NCBI GenBank assembly: GCA_016808115.1
Contig: JAEQBH010000667.1
Span: 1,240,001 to 1,304,000, forward strand
Reading direction: 5' to 3'
DNA length: 64,000 nt
DNA from: Tetrastigma voinierianum
Lineage: Eukaryota > Streptophyta > Magnoliopsida > Vitales > Vitaceae
The notes beneath the pieces are model-generated. The model had not been told where the DNA came from. It saw only the letters and a list, made by a program, of their open reading frames with translations, and made no database searches. This document shows positions 11,615 to 24,254 of the stretch, one piece after another. The first letter of the stretch is position 1, and each line of letters begins with the position of its first letter. A program made the translations under genes and the position numbers.

Positions 11615-13500
11615 ATGCCACCAAAGTTGGGAAGTAAAATCATTTTGGAGTCTTAGGACTTAAGATCTGATTTCTCAGAAATAGCACATGAGGGATTAGT
11701 TCTAGCCATGGTGGAACAACTAAGAAGAAAATCACGACAAGTTTTCCCAAAAAGGAACATGTATCAAGCGACCCTGAATTGGGCGAAATGACCGGTAAGC
11801 ATAGGTAATGTAGATGTAACTCATTCATTTCCTAACGCTATTGGGAATTTCAAGCTTTGATTGAGGCTGAATAACTAAAGCAGTGGCGGTATGACATCTT
11901 GAAAAAAGAATGGCCATACAAACCAAGGCTATGGCTGACCAATCAAAGTCATGGCTGAAAAAGCCAAATCCATGGCTGAGCAAGCCAAGCTTGTGATGGA
12001 AGAATAGGCCAAAACAACAATCGAGTAGGCCAAGGCCATTATGGAAGAGCGAAAACACCGATCTCAGTGGCAAGTGAAGACCTTAGAGGCGATCTTAGGA
12101 ATTGTTAGATGATATAGACAAGAAGTTGCTTTTAGACCTATAAGGTAGCCATCTGATGAGCTGGGGAGGCGACCTTAATTTTCATGAAGCGGTGAGTCTC
12201 ACTTGCTCATAGTTGAAAATTGTTAACTTCCTCCCCATAGTAGAGAGGATGGAACTTCGGCGAATGTCAATGTTGAACGTTCTAATCTTGTTATAACAAT
12301 TTCTCCTCAAAGGTTATTTGCTAACACTAACCCAACTACATAATTAACCTGAAGCCTACAATGAACCACTTCCTTTTGTTGGAGGCACGGGGGCACTATT
12401 CAACCACCATTAGGGGTAGGTATTAATAGATGTCAGCAAATTGCCCAATCTTATATGCAACCACCTCCACCATCGGACTTGGAGGCAATAAGGGAGGCGG
12501 TACAAGAGCTATATGAGCCATGCTTTAGATAGAGAATCATACCCGAGTTATAGAATTCCTACGAAGTTACTCTTTATTCTTTGGAAAATATGGACAATCC
12601 ACCTTGGAACCACGTGGCTAGTTCATAGTGCAGTAGTATTGAGAAAATTCATGAAATTTCTCTTCACTTACCAAACTCGAGGTTATTTCTAATTTATTAG
12701 CAGGCGTGCTTTACTTGATGCTGGCATACGCCGAATTATTATAATGAGTTGGCGAGAAATGGAGAGACAATTCCACTTTACACAATTCTTGAGGCGGAGC
12801 TTTGAGATTGCATATTAGAATAATCAAGAGGTAGCCTTGAAAATTTGGAAGAGAGAACCAATAAACTCATTCATTGCCTATTTCAAAAGAATGAGGGAAT
12901 AGATGCAAAATTAAATCTACGAAATAAGAGTACGTGAAAATGGCCACAAGAGGAATTGATATAGGCGAGGAATAAATTTCAAGGTGTGGAGTTCAAAGAC
13001 TTTTATAAACTTGTTGCTACGGTAATAGAATATGAAGAATTACTCAAGGAAGAAAATCAACGGAGAAAGACCTCTATGGGAACTTATTGCTAGGAGGTTA
13101 ATTCTAAAATAGTAGTAGTAGCAGATCTCTTAAGTAAATTCATTCATTGCCCTGCGGTGCGACAAACACATTTGATTTATGGAAGAAGTCACAAGCCTCT
13201 AATACACAAGTCTAGTATACATTTGATGTGGTGGCAAAGATTGAGAAAATCTTTGATTTCCTACTGAATGAAAAATTCATCACATTTGCCCAAGATCACC
13301 AACTCCCTAACAAAGATGAGCTTAGAGGAAAAGTGTATTGTAAGTATCACAACTCCTAGGATCATAGCACTAGTTCTTGTTGGAGTTTTAGGAATATTAA
13401 CCAATATAGGATTAATAAGGGAATATTGACGTTCCCTGAGAAAATGGAAGCCATGGTGATTGATGAGGATCCATTTCCTTGGTAACCCCGATCAACATAT
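11615..13500 (+). pseudogene. gag: gag of Tat-like Ty3/gypsy element T, degenerate
   Basis: Nucleocapsid/capsid polyprotein remnant. An ATG at 11615 opens a frame that soon hits stops. At 11930-12060 repeated 'MAEKAK/MAEQAK' helical segments suggest a coiled coil. The capsid core is readable in pieces at 12590-13090, with the hallmark order of short tracts (a Trp-Tyr 'FTWYA'-type site near 12710, 'SWREMERQFH' near 12750, 'EYEELLKEE' near 13030). A Cys/His-containing 'CKYHN' tract lies at about 13340 and an 'FPEK...DEDPFP' tract at 13430-13480. At least six stops or frame changes. It cannot be functional as read. Confidence 0.75.
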
Positions 13501-14282
13501 GTAGTTATTACTGATTTGAGGGCGATGCTAAATGCAAAGAAAGGTTGGGAGTTTCACAGTGCGGGGATAGAAATGTGTGAGTTCTAAGCAATATTTGGTT
13601 GACATGGATCATTTGGTAGCAAGAAGAAGAGTGTTTGCAACCAAAGAAAGGAAAAAGAATGGAAGGTATCCATATTAGTGATCTAAAAATTCGAAACAGA
13701 AAATCAAGAAAAGAACATTCTAAAAGGAAGATATCGTTTCTCCAAAAGAGAGACATACTTCTCCAGGGGGGAAAGGGCATGAACAATCCTTGAAGGACGC
13801 AAAATACCTCAGGTTTCCTTGTCCTTTTACTACCTTGTCTCAAGCAGACGAAAATGGCGTAATGGCTGAAACATAAAAAGAATTCCTCCAAAAGCTCACT
13901 AGAACCCAAAAAGGGATACGGAGACAGGGGTGATGCGGGGAGGAGGGAGGAGGAGAGAGAGGAGGAGGAGGAGGAGGAGAGGAGGGAGGAGGAAGAGACT
14001 ACATGAAGAAATGCTACGGGAAAGCAAAAAGTAGAGCGAAGAGAAAGAGTGGGAGCCTACTCCCAAAGAAAACCAAACTTGGAAGAAAGCTACAAAGGAT
14101 GATGAGTCACAGCTACGGGATCTGCGAAGAAATAGGCTGAAGGAGTGAATTTACGAACTATTCGATGGAATTGCTATCCTCTTTCTTTGAAATGTTCTAC
14201 GATTTCTCTAGCTTTCCTAGATTTCTTTCAAAGTCAAAGGAGAAGTGGAAGGGATCGTCTCCGTTAGATGGTCAACGGAGTA
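13501..14282 (+). pseudogene. gag-protease linker of element T
   Basis: Continues from gag toward protease without a clean frame. An ORF on the opposite strand at 13508-13909 is a shadow. The linker is interrupted by a polypurine tract at 13936-13997. No domain recognised. Confidence 0.4.
13936..13997. repeat. (GGA)n-type polypurine tract
   Basis: About 60 bases of pure G/A, mostly GGAGGA, in the decayed coding region of T. Low-complexity expansion or insertion. Confidence 0.85.
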
Positions 14283-14740
14283 CCCACCATTTGACTCTTT
14301 AGGGAGCGAGGCACAGGTGATTTTGAGAAAACCTACTAAGGAAATGACGAGGGCACATAAGGCACTCTCTATGTGAGAGCACACTTTAATGTAAACCAGT
14401 ATCCAAAGGTGTTAGTTGTTAATGGATCTAATGGCATCGTTAATGTATGACTCTATCGTAAGGATGTTGAGCATCGGGAAGGAACATCGATGACTAATTG
14501 AATAGGGAAGTATCCATGTCAAAGCTTTCATTGGGGAGATCTCTAAGACTTTAGGTGTACTCCCCTAGCTGACATCACGTGTGGGTAGTGAACCTCTTTA
14601 TAAGCTTTTCTTTGTGATTAATTCTAGTACTAATTACAATGCTTTGCTAAAGACTTGATTCATGCCAATCGGTGTGTGTATCAGTCAGCTCCTTCACCAA
14701 TTTTTTGCTCTTTTGTAAAGGAGATGAAGAAAAGAAATAG
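14283..14740 (+). pseudogene. Aspartic protease of element T, catalytic Asp lost
   Basis: Retropepsin-type domain of a Tat-like polyprotein, recognisable by the tracts after the active site ('GEISKTLGVLP' near 14536-14570 and 'FFVINSSTNYNALL' near 14608-14650). At the flap-side motif the expected V-D-N-G-S reads V-V-N-G-S (about 14418-14435): GAT to GTT removes the catalytic aspartate. Frameshifts separate the blocks. The reverse transcriptase that should follow is absent; after 14740 the sequence is non-coding to 14898. Confidence 0.7.
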
Positions 14741-16479
14741 TTATGGGTGAAAAACAACATTTGGTTGCTACTTAAAGCTAACCCCATTAATATGCATATG
14801 CATATTCCTCTAGTAGCAAAATATTGAGCCTTAAAGAGCCATAATTCTGTTCATTAGAACCAAGTCTGAAGTCAATAACCTTCCTATACATCACTAAATG
14901 TCAGGTGCTCGCGCCCCAGTACCCGACCCAACTCGGAGTATGAACCGGATCTGGGACGAAGTCCTCTCTTTTTATGAGCATTACATTATTTTCTCAATCT
15001 CAATAAAACACATTTCAATCTCATTTTGTAAGGATAATTATCCTTATAAAAATATACGTATATATCACCACAGCAAAAGGGTTATCATTTTGTTCTCAAC
15101 ACATTTTCATTCAAGATGGCATTATATGCACATTTGCTCCATTTCCCACCTTTTACATTCTGACGTACTAAGCCATTAAATATCAAAAACATTTACAAAC
15201 ATTTATTAGAGTTCAATTTTCATAACATAGTTTTAATACAAAAAGTATCAAAAAGCAATCATGGGGTTTCATGTATGAATGGTCGGAGCATTACTTATAC
15301 TCCATGCGGCTTTTGACGATGACTCTGCTCTTGCATGGTCTTTACTTTTGAACTTGTTCACTCGGTACCTGCGCGATGATAAAAACAATGCAGTAAGCAT
15401 TTTCATGCTTAATGGTTCTATACAGTTATCTCTTTATTTTATTTTAACACAAATCATGCGACTTTTCTAAAGCAATGCTTTTGAACCTTATTGAATGATC
15501 AATGCGATCTGTCGATATATATTCATGTCATTTACAATTCATTGATCATTCCAAATATGCACTTTCATATGCAATAACTCATTCAAAACTCAAATAATGC
15601 ATTTCACAAATATTCTTATCATTTTGCCCCTTAAGCAATTTGTGATATTTTGAGTGCGTAAGATAAAGAATCAAACACGGTCCCATTTGAAACTATGATA
15701 GAATTATAAAAGGTTTTATAACTGTCTGGATAAGCTAGGCGACCTCTTTGCACAGTGATTAAAAATCATTTGTAGACACTCTGGAAGTACTATCCCATTG
15801 AAATTTCTGGTTAAAGTCACGCATAATACGTTAAGTTCACAGTGTGCTAGTTTGACCCTTGTGGTATAAGTATCATACTTCGAATATGACGAGATAACAT
15901 TATATTAAGGGCATTAAAAAATCGATCATAGAAATTTACAATAGGGCATATACATTTATACTCAAATAGCATTCGATACTCATGCAATTTTTTTCATGGA
16001 AATCATTTCCTGATCAATTTTCTCGATCACTTAAATAAATCAATATCAGTTTATTGAAAATCATTTGATAATTAACGCAAACAATTTTGATACTAGAAAT
16101 AAGAAGAGAAGAATAGAGAGCGAACCAAAAAGGTCGTTGCACTTTGATTCCTATCCTCGGAATATAGACTTAAATTCGGGTTTTCTAGTCATGACCTAAT
16201 CCATCTTGATTAGAACAATATCAATTGGCTTATTTAGGTTTCTAGTTAGGGTTGTTTCTACCCGAAACACACCTTCACTTGTAAGATACAGGAACAAATG
16301 AACCATATTTATGACTTCCTTTAAGTCCATTGTTCTCTATAAATCTATTTTATTTAAAAGTTGGAATCATCCAATTCGGAGCACCGGAGCTTGATATGTT
16401 ATAAACATCCGAGACTATTCTATTTTCAACACAGAACCAGAATTTGCCCAAAAACATAACTCCCTTTAGACAAATTTTC

Positions 16480-16909
16480 TAGGTCTAATGGGGTCCAAAT
16501 TTAAATACACTTAGTCAGGGACATTTGTTCTCCTAAAAGTCTAGTTTACGCAGAAATTTGAATCACTCAATTCGGATGAGTGAAATTCAACTTATGGCCT
16601 AAATACCAAAAAGCTGTTGTAAGCATAAGCGTATCGAATTAGACAAAATTGACCTGAAAACATAGCCTCACTTTGACGAATTTCTAGGTCTAATGGGGTC
16701 TAAATTTGAATATACTTATTTCAGGCAGATTTGTTATCCTAGAAGTCTAATTTATCCGTAAGTTTGAATCACTCAATTTGGATTAGTGAAACTCAACTTA
16801 TGGCCAAAATACTAAAATTGTTTGAAACACAACATGTAATTGAATTAAATTGACACAGAAAATAGAGCCTCACTTTGGCCGAATTTAAGTGCAATAGGGT
16901 TGAAATTTT
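16480..16909 (-). repeat. ~203-bp tandem repeat inside the Del-like LTR
   Basis: 'taatggggtc' recurs at 16486 and 16691, with a decayed third copy ('caatagggtt') near 16893 that resumes after the copia-like insertion at 18368. Each unit contains 'gaatcactcaattYggat[g/t]agtgaaa'. The same block occurs inverted near 4136 and again near 25370 and 25550. Confidence 0.7.
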
Positions 16910-18367
16910 TGTTGGAATCAGTGAAAATAAAAAAAAAATTAACTGTTGAGCGCATCGGGGATCAAGCGGTTTGATGAAACAAACCGATGAATGAGGAAAT
17001 CAGGATCTTACCTCTTTGTAGGCTAGAATCCTTTTTGACTAGTGCGATTTGATCACATACCGTTTGGAAACACGAAACAAAACTCATGCAGGCTTGATCC
17101 AGCTGACAACAAGCGAACCTGTCTGATGTCTGAACGCCCTCTAAAGGTATCCACACGACGGCTAATGGATGGGATGGATGTGCTAGCACCTTATGATAGG
17201 TCTTTGTCCCACAAATCAAAGACACCTTAGTGTCTTCCAAAAGTCTAAAAAGAATTCTCTTTAAAAAACGCCCACTTCAAAAGAACCACCTCCTTTTAGA
17301 TGATAAACCCATATTTATATCAAGCCTCCCAAACCCTTTATTAAAGCAATTTAAACCAAATTCCATTAACTATTAATGGGCTTGGGCTTGGAAATAATCA
17401 TGGTACAAAGAGAGCCTTTCTAACATCCCATTATAGCTCATTCATGTGTGATCCTATGGGGTTCACTTTCGATGTTGCAGTGGAGCCCCGAATCATATTC
17501 TAAGCCTAAGTTATGGTGGTCTCTAGCAGGAACTGTTATAACTACCCAAATCAAGTGAATTAGATGACTCGAAAAACCTTACCATAGTATCTTTATTAGT
17601 CCTTTGTCACCACGATGTCTCGATTAAGCACGAAAAGCATGGATAAAGTCATCTTTATGCAGCAATCATTTCTTGATTCTCAAGTAGTGACTAGAAAAAT
17701 GATATTGATAACTCTATCAATCTCATTGTATACGACCATACATTTCTCGATCTCACTTATCAAGGCGATAGACATCTCACTCGATTAAGAAGCGGGACAA
17801 ATTCCTTATTATCACTCACATTCCTCCACATGATTTACCCGCATTGTACTGACCATACTTTGTGTTACCATCACATTAAAGAGCGTCATTGAGCTCACGT
17901 CGAGACAGAAGTTGCTCATGTAAGGAATCAAAAGCGGGTGGTCGGTCGAAGGACTCAAATACCACTACGATGAAATTACGATGACATAATCCATGTAGTA
18001 TTTCTCATGATGGGTCGATCCAAATAATATGAACTTAACATGTATTTATGTTTTGAAGTAACATCTTATGTTCATGACCCGACCAAAGCGTCGTCTTTTC
18101 TCGAGAGAAAACATAATAGTCTTGCTTCATTATTATTCTACAATAATGATCGACTATGGACTATTTAGAAGAATGATGTTTTTATGCCTTAAGGTTTTAC
18201 TATCGAGTCACATACTTGATGACATAAAGCGAACTGACTATTCAAGGATATGATTTTATCAAGTTAAACCACAGATTTAAATAACAAGATAAAATGCTAA
18301 ATGCCTCCACAATAATATAAACATATAATGACAATGTATATGCTTTGGGCTAGGCATAACACTAACA
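16910..18367 (-). mobile_element. Ty1/copia-like solo LTR
   Basis: On the minus strand it begins TGTTAGTGTTATGCC and ends ...CCAACA (TG...CA termini, 1458 bp). It interrupts one unit of the 203-bp tandem repeat, and the repeat resumes on the far side. Flanks are ATTTT (16905-16909) and ATTTC (18368-18372), a 5-bp target duplication with one mismatch. No internal region, so it is a solo LTR. Assignment to copia rests only on the LTR start and general composition. Confidence 0.6.
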
Positions 18368-19264
18368 ATTTCGATATACTTATTTCAAAGATTTGTTCTC
18401 CTTGAAGTCTAGTTTACGAAATTTGAATCCTTTCGATTTGGATGAGTGATGGCGAGTTATGAAGCGAAAAAAAAACATAGGTTTTGGAAAATTTTGATAG
18501 CATCTCCCTAAAAACTCAACAACATTTCCTTTGCTCTGAAATTCCTCGACACTAATCGAACAACCATATAGCAACTTAGACTGACCCAGCGAATAAACCA
18601 ATCAACATCATCTTTTATGACTTAAGGGTTCTTTCTACAAACTGACACAGCATTAAGGAAAGTTAGGGTTTGATTTCTTACCTTTAAATCTTTTATTCTT
18701 CAACACCAATCTTCCTTCTTCCTCTTGATCACCTTAATCCTTGATTTCATGGAAAAAAGACCACTAATCTTCCTCCCTTTCTTACAACCGAAAAAGCCCT
18801 AGCACTTTATCTCCCATTCTTTTGCCAAATGTGCAAAATGTCTCTCGAACCAATATTTGGTCTTTAATCAAAAATCCTTCACTAAGCCTTGTTAAATTTA
18901 GCCCTAAATTCCTCTTTTCTCATTTTTGCATTTTCTGGCCATTTCACTTTCATTTTCAATACACTTTATCACATTTTCATTTTGGCATTTATACTTCTCA
19001 TTTATGACCATTGGGTCCTCATTTGACATTTTTATCAAATTTATCTGATTCCTGTATAGTTTATGGGTTTTTATCATTTTTTGTTTTAATTTAAACGTGG
19101 AAAAATACAATTTAATTTATTTTATACCTTACTAAATATGTTATAAAAATTTGTTAAGGGTATTTTAATTTGATTATAACTACCTACCCCGATGGAGCAA
19201 AGCTCACACTCATAACATGAGGACTTGAACATAATTGAGAAATGTAGTGAGGAGCAAGTTTGGG

Positions 19265-19295
19265 GGAGTTATTTTTCCTAAGGAAAAATAACTCC
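19265..19295. other. Perfect 14-bp-stem hairpin beside the inner PPT of E
   Basis: GGAGTTATTTTTCC (19265-19278), loop TAA, GGAAAAATAACTCC (19282-19295). The left arm overlaps the internal PPT-like sequence. Confidence 0.9.
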
Positions 19296-20270
19296 AAATT
19301 GGTTGAGTTTGGCTAAGTTGAAAATCAAAAGATGTTGGTGAAAAGGAAGGAGGAAAAGAAGATAAAAAAAAAAAAAGAAAAAGAAAAACAGAAAAATATC
19401 AAGTGAAAAAGAAGCAAAAACAGAATAAAAAGTCAAGGAGGAGTGAGTCTAGCCTTGTAGCCTTCCTTCCTAGGTAAGTAAATCCTCAGAGGTGTCTCGA
19501 CACCTAGTACTAAGATCGGCTAATTACAAGGAGTTCTTGATTTAAAGCTCGCTAAGGGTTGGTAGAAAGCTTAAGGGGGTTTTGACATTTTAACCTTGTC
19601 TTATAATAAAGACTTCTTAGTGTTTGTTGAAGAAAGTAGAATTTGTGCAAAAAAAAAAAAGTGATATGAGGAGTATGGAATGAGATGCACCTAAACCCAA
19701 TTAAGGGTGTTGAGAGTGTCACTATGTTGATGGTGAGAATCGAGGATGGGTACGAACTATCAATGCGAGAAAAATATGTATGTTTAGGTAAGTTTTGGCC
19801 CTAAAATGACTGCTCAACTACCCTTAGCCAAGCCTTACATTACAAGCCTATAAAGACCTACTTGATCTTAAGAGTTGTGTGTGCCTACATTAGTGGAGAG
19901 TGATAAGAACAACAAGCCTATGGAACCTAAATATATTATCTTAGGAGATTCGCGTATTTATCTCAATTCTCATAAACTCATTTAGCTTGCAAATTGATTG
20001 GATGGGGGAAGACCACACACACAAAAGTGAGAACCATGGTCTAAATTTGTTTATTATGAGATTAATTCATTATTAAAATAAATAAATTATCTTGATCATA
20101 TTCTCTATATTCTTGGTAAAGGTAATTCTTGAGGCACATATCACATACCCCTTGGCAAGCTTGATTATTTAGTTTTGGTTAAATAAAAAGGGTGAAATGA
20201 ACTCTTCTTTTCTATTGCTTGGGGATAAGCAACTTCTTTATTTTCTTTGCTTGAAACGAGAAAAACTTGC

Positions 20271-20286
20271 AGGATTTGGGGGTGTT
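20271..20286 (+). other. Polypurine tract of element E
   Basis: 'aggatttgggggtgtt' abuts the start of the E 3' LTR (TGATG at 20287). This is the plus-strand priming site. It is less pure than the PPTs of A and B. Confidence 0.6.
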
Positions 20287-20291
20287 TGATG

Positions 20292-22215
20292 TGTCACTTT
20301 ACCGTAGTGGTGTTTACGGTGTCGATATATCTGATCTGGATTGATTACATATACTTATACAAAACTGCATTTACATTTATGTCGGGCGTAAAACCTACGG
20401 GTGATGGACCATACAAAGTGTCTTTGGCCCCGAAACGGAATGCGGAAGATCACTGACGTCCTCCTCAGTGCCTCTGAAAAGGATTAAAAACGTGTTCTGT
20501 TTTAGCTCTTAGTGGAAACATATGACTTATCTTATACAAATGCACTAATACTCATTCTGATAAGCATATAACGATATGAGATATATAGTAAGGAGATATC
20601 GGAATTTTTCATGAATTCATAAAACAAATTTATACACATACTTATATACTTATAGCAAACTTATACTTATTCGGATCTCCAGTAGGATTCTGAGCCTCTT
20701 GTATAGAGGTACGTAGATACTATAGGCTATGCTTGTACGGTACGTAGGTACTTCCTGGAGCTTATGCTTACAATACGGAGGTACGTGAGTCTTCTGGAGC
20801 CTATACTTGTCAGTGCAGTAGGTCTTATAGAGCGAACGTGTACATTACTTTGCTTTTATTAGTCATTTAGATTCTTATCATATAAGCGTTTGATTACAGA
20901 CTAGTAATAAGAAATGGGTAAGGACCTGACACAATAAGTACAGAAAGTGCAGTGCGATGCCAGTGCTAGTAGCATAAAGCAAGAGTGTCGACCTTGATGA
21001 AAGTGCAAGTCAGCACTAATTAGAAATCTAGGAAGTACTAAATGTGCGAACTTGAGTAAAAGAGATGTCGTCGCACTAATCAGAGAGTACCAAAGTACTA
21101 TATGTGCCTACCCACGTAACAGAGGTGTCGTGTCATTCAATATTCGGTCTTAGGCAATCATACAATTATATGTGTTTAGGAACTTATTATCTTATCATAG
21201 GGGCATTAAGTTTGCGACATTAAACTCAGCCCCGTCGGCGGCGGTGCGTGCGTTTTCATGGATTCAGTCTTATTCGAACCCCCGTTAGTCATTTATTATG
21301 GTTCCTATACTATCATTGTACGAATACGAGACTTAATAATGCAAGGGTACAAAAATAGGGTTGCTGAAAGCTCGATCAGGTGCCTGATTCGATCTGGGGT
21401 ACGAACTCTCTACAGTGAATGAATGCGGTACCCTACTTTGCAGTTCCGGTACCAATTCCTACGGCCTTTCGATTCGATACCCACGATGCGCGATGCGATG
21501 TCGGGTTACGCGAGAAGTAGCGGGTACCATTTCTGCCCTGCAGCTTGAAATAACTTCATCTAAACTCATGTATCTGTACAAACTTGGAATCCTACCTAAA
21601 CCACTTTAATGGGTTAGAGATCAATAAAACATCTATTTCCCAAGTTAGAGCTTGCAGACAGAATCTACAAAGAGATTAGGGTTGTGTTCATACCTTGGCC
21701 TCTTGAATCTTCACTTCAGGATTGTTTGATCACAAAGGAGCAAGAAAATGGGAAGAAACCCAACCAAAACTTGATCTTCTTCAAGCCTTAGCTCTTCTCC
21801 CCTTTTCTCATCTCTCTCTCCTAAAAACGGGATTTGCTCTAAAAATGTGCTCCCATAGACCACTTTTGGTCTTTAATTCCTTCAATCCCATATTGGTCTT
21901 TAATTCCTTCAATCCCATAAGGCCTTGTTTGGCTTTCTTTAAAATTCCATTTTCCATTTTATTACACTTTGGTCCTCAAACTCCCTTTCTATTTCCTGTA
22001 ACTTATGCCATTTCTATAATAGCATCTCATCTTCTTATCTTATGACTTTTATATCTTGTTTTGACAAATTCCACTTTTACCCTTGTATCTTGTAAAAATT
22101 CCGAATTTCAAAATTTTCTCACTTAGCAAATAATAATTATGAAAAATTTCAAAATGCACTTATAATATACCCTAATTATGTTTAAAACGACTAGAGTGTA
22201 TTTCGGGGTGTTACA
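20292..22215 (-). mobile_element. Del-like solo LTR with TSD TGATG
   Basis: 1924 bp, TGTCAC...GTTACA; on the minus strand it starts TGTAACACCCCG, typical of Del/Tekay LTRs. Flanked by perfect TGATG copies (20287-20291, 22216-22220), which are the first five bases of the Athila-like E LTR. So the insertion landed exactly at the PPT/LTR edge. The interior carries a 'gtacgtaggtac' stretch (20690-20800) and a duplicated 'ggtctttaattccttcaatccc' block (about 21868 and 21895). No internal genes. Confidence 0.85.
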
Positions 22216-23535
22216 TGATGAGTTTAAGACTTATCTATGTTTTGAGTTCATTTCACATGCTATTTATAGCATTTTATATCCATATTCATGTAAAACTCAT
22301 AACATTTCCTCTATACTTGGCTTTGTAGAATTCTTGATAAAACAGTGATTTGTGAGGAAATGAGCAATATATTTCAAAGGAGAATTAGAATCAAGTGTCT
22401 TATGGGCGTCATAGGAAGATTAATATTCTTGTACCATCTGGAACATCAAATTGTTCAAATTTGCTCATGGTTATGTTCACATTCAAGAGCTTTCCAACGA
22501 CCCTCCACACCGTCAGAGTTAAAAGCGAAGGATTACTTATTTGAGTTGGAGAAGAAAAAGCGAGTTTACGGCGAAACTTTGTCGCGACAAAGCCAGGGAC
22601 GAACTTTGTCACGACAAACCCAGATTTTGTTGGGACAAAGCCAAATACAAATTTGTCGTGACAAACCTGAGTTTTGTCGCGACAAAACCAAACTTTGTTG
22701 CAACAAACTGCGTTTTGTCGTGACAAAGCGAGAACAGTACTGTTCACTGACGAACCGATTTTGTATTTGCAATGAACGAGCTTTGTCACGGCCCCAATTT
22801 TGTCGTGACAAAGCTAAAGGAAAAATGCTTGGCCATACTAGAAGTGGTGTCGCGATTCCATAATGCTAATGTCGCGAATCCAGAATACTAATTCGTGACT
22901 CGAAATCTCGTGTCCTTGACTCCGAGAATGCGATGTCACGACTACAGTCTTTGAAAAAGGCAGAAGGCCCAAAATTTTCTATTTTGGCCCCTCATCCCAT
23001 TTCACCAGGACTATAAATGTAGTTTTTAGATTTTTAAAGGTAGCGAAGTAGGTGGGAGAACACCTCTCATGAGGGTTTCTTTCTCTAAAAGCTTCCCATT
23101 TTTCAGTTTAGCTTAGGGCTTTGATTTTTAGTAGATCTTAGAGTAGTTTTAGAGTATATTTTTATTTGTATTAAAGAGATTTCGGTGCTGTACTCAAAGA
23201 TTCAAATTTCATTATTTTTGAGACAAAGATTGAAACTCAAATCACGATTTGTTCTCTGACTCCTTATCTCTTGATTTCTTTTTTCATTTTTCTTACTTGT
23301 TGCTCGATTTGTGATGATTGGAATCCACTAATGGAACATTAAACACCCTCTAGGGGTGGGGATTAATTGTTGAACATTGATTTTAGTTTATAGTTTATTT
23401 TTGTGGGTTTGGCCGTTATCTGACTCGATCTTGTTGTGTTAAGTGTTACATTACGAATATCGATTATTTTATACATAGAAAGAGCTGTATCTACGCTCTG
23501 ATTTCCAAGATCCCTCTGAGAGACACAAAGATGGA
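22216..23535 (+). repeat. 3' LTR of Athila-like element E, truncated
   Basis: With the TGATG at 20287 restored as its start, the LTR reads TGATGAGTTTAAGAC, closely like the LTR starts of A and B. It holds the palindrome array at 22574-22815, and further on 'ctgagagacacaaagatgg', the same landmark as in the A and B LTRs. It is cut at about 23535, where a different repeat begins. A 172-residue ORF over 22345-22863 is a by-product of the palindrome array. Confidence 0.7.
22574..22815. repeat. Array of TTTGTCGCGACAAA palindromes
   Basis: At least eight copies or variants about 20-30 bp apart, e.g. TTTGTCGCGACAAA near 22577 and 22674, and CpG-to-TpG/CpA forms TTTGTCGTGACAAA and TTTGTCACGACAAA. 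The 14-bp consensus is fully self-complementary. Confidence 0.9.
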
Positions 23536-24254
23536 CTATTGTCCATATGGCATTCATCACATATGTGGCATGGAATTGACATGCAATGGTACACTACATT
23601 GAATATGCACAGGAACATCGCATTTCATGGGTGTAAGTGCATGATTAAAAATCAATCACCTCACTTGGTGATTGATGAGTGGAGCTTCCCGGCCGTTAGA
23701 CCGAAGTCCACAACATTGAATAAAAAAATGGTGAAAACTTGTGTGTCGGATAATAGAAAGAAGGTCTATATACTCCCTTAGGTGAAAGACTCGAACAGGT
23801 TCAGACACTCCAACGGTGAAAGTCTAAAAAGTGTTGGAAGGCATGCTGAAGAAATTTTAATGCTTGAGAAAACAATGGCGTAAAAGCCTTCTTCTTGACT
23901 CAAAACATATATTGAATAGGTACTATGTTGGGGAAAATCGAATGATTGAGAAAACGGTGGCTATAAATCCTACTTCTTGACTCAAAACATAGAGTAGAAC
24001 ACATTTCCCCATTATCCATTAAGGCCGTGGATGACCTAATTCTTTGAAGTTTCTACAATTTCCCATTGTAGGCAAATAACTAGCTTTTCCGATGATGAAT
24101 CTCTTGTGTGGCTCTCTTTGTAGGCTTGCTAGCTTGATAGGCATTTCAAGTAATTACTTGATGCACCTTGAGTCCCTCATAGTTAGGGAGATCATTTTCC
24201 CAACTCTGTCTTTGGAACGGTGGTATTATATAATCTTCCAACCAAGATCTCTAA
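23536..24254 (+). repeat. LTR-like fragment homologous to 2300-2860
   Basis: Begins abruptly after the truncated E LTR and shares ordered blocks with 2300-2860. It holds two diverged copies of a ~70-bp block ('gagaaaacRRtggc...cttcttgactcaaaacata') near 23868 and 23950. From about 24000 I recognise nothing. Confidence 0.45.

Larger units (their letters stand above)
14899..19158 (-). repeat. Minus-strand Del/Tekay-like LTR, interrupted by a copia-like LTR
   Basis: Starts TGTCAGG at 14899; its terminal ~90 bases match, inverted, the LTR end at ~1340-1432. The right end near 19158 aligns with the right end of the LTR at 26257 ('aaaaata[t/c]aatttaattta...atgttataaaa'), but the final bases are changed, so the boundary is approximate and no TSD is seen. 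Contains about three tandem copies of a ~203-bp unit. A copia-like LTR occupies 16910-18367. Without it the LTR would be ~2.8 kb. Non-coding. Confidence 0.55.
19159..20286 (+). other. 3' non-coding internal region of Athila-like element E
   Basis: Shares block order with the 3' ends of A and B: a PPT-like 'caagtttgggggagtt' (19255), A-rich stretch, 'acacctagtac', 'tagaaagcttaa', 'attacaagcctat' and 'acattagtggag'. It leads to the real polypurine tract of E at 20271-20286. The coding part of E is missing; the preceding DNA is a Del-like LTR. Confidence 0.65.

Noticed and set aside
13508..13909. 133-residue minus-strand ORF
   Set aside because: Lies opposite the T gag-protease linker; no recognisable domain and the sense strand explains the sequence.
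14789..14804. Palindrome around 'atatgcatatgcatat' as a regulatory site
   Set aside because: An AT-rich palindrome of this kind is easily found by chance; no context supports a function.
22345..22863. 172-residue ORF on the plus strand and overlapping minus-strand ORFs
   Set aside because: They read through the TTTGTCGCGACAAA array; the repeated 'RDK/CRDK' residues come from the palindrome, not from a protein family.
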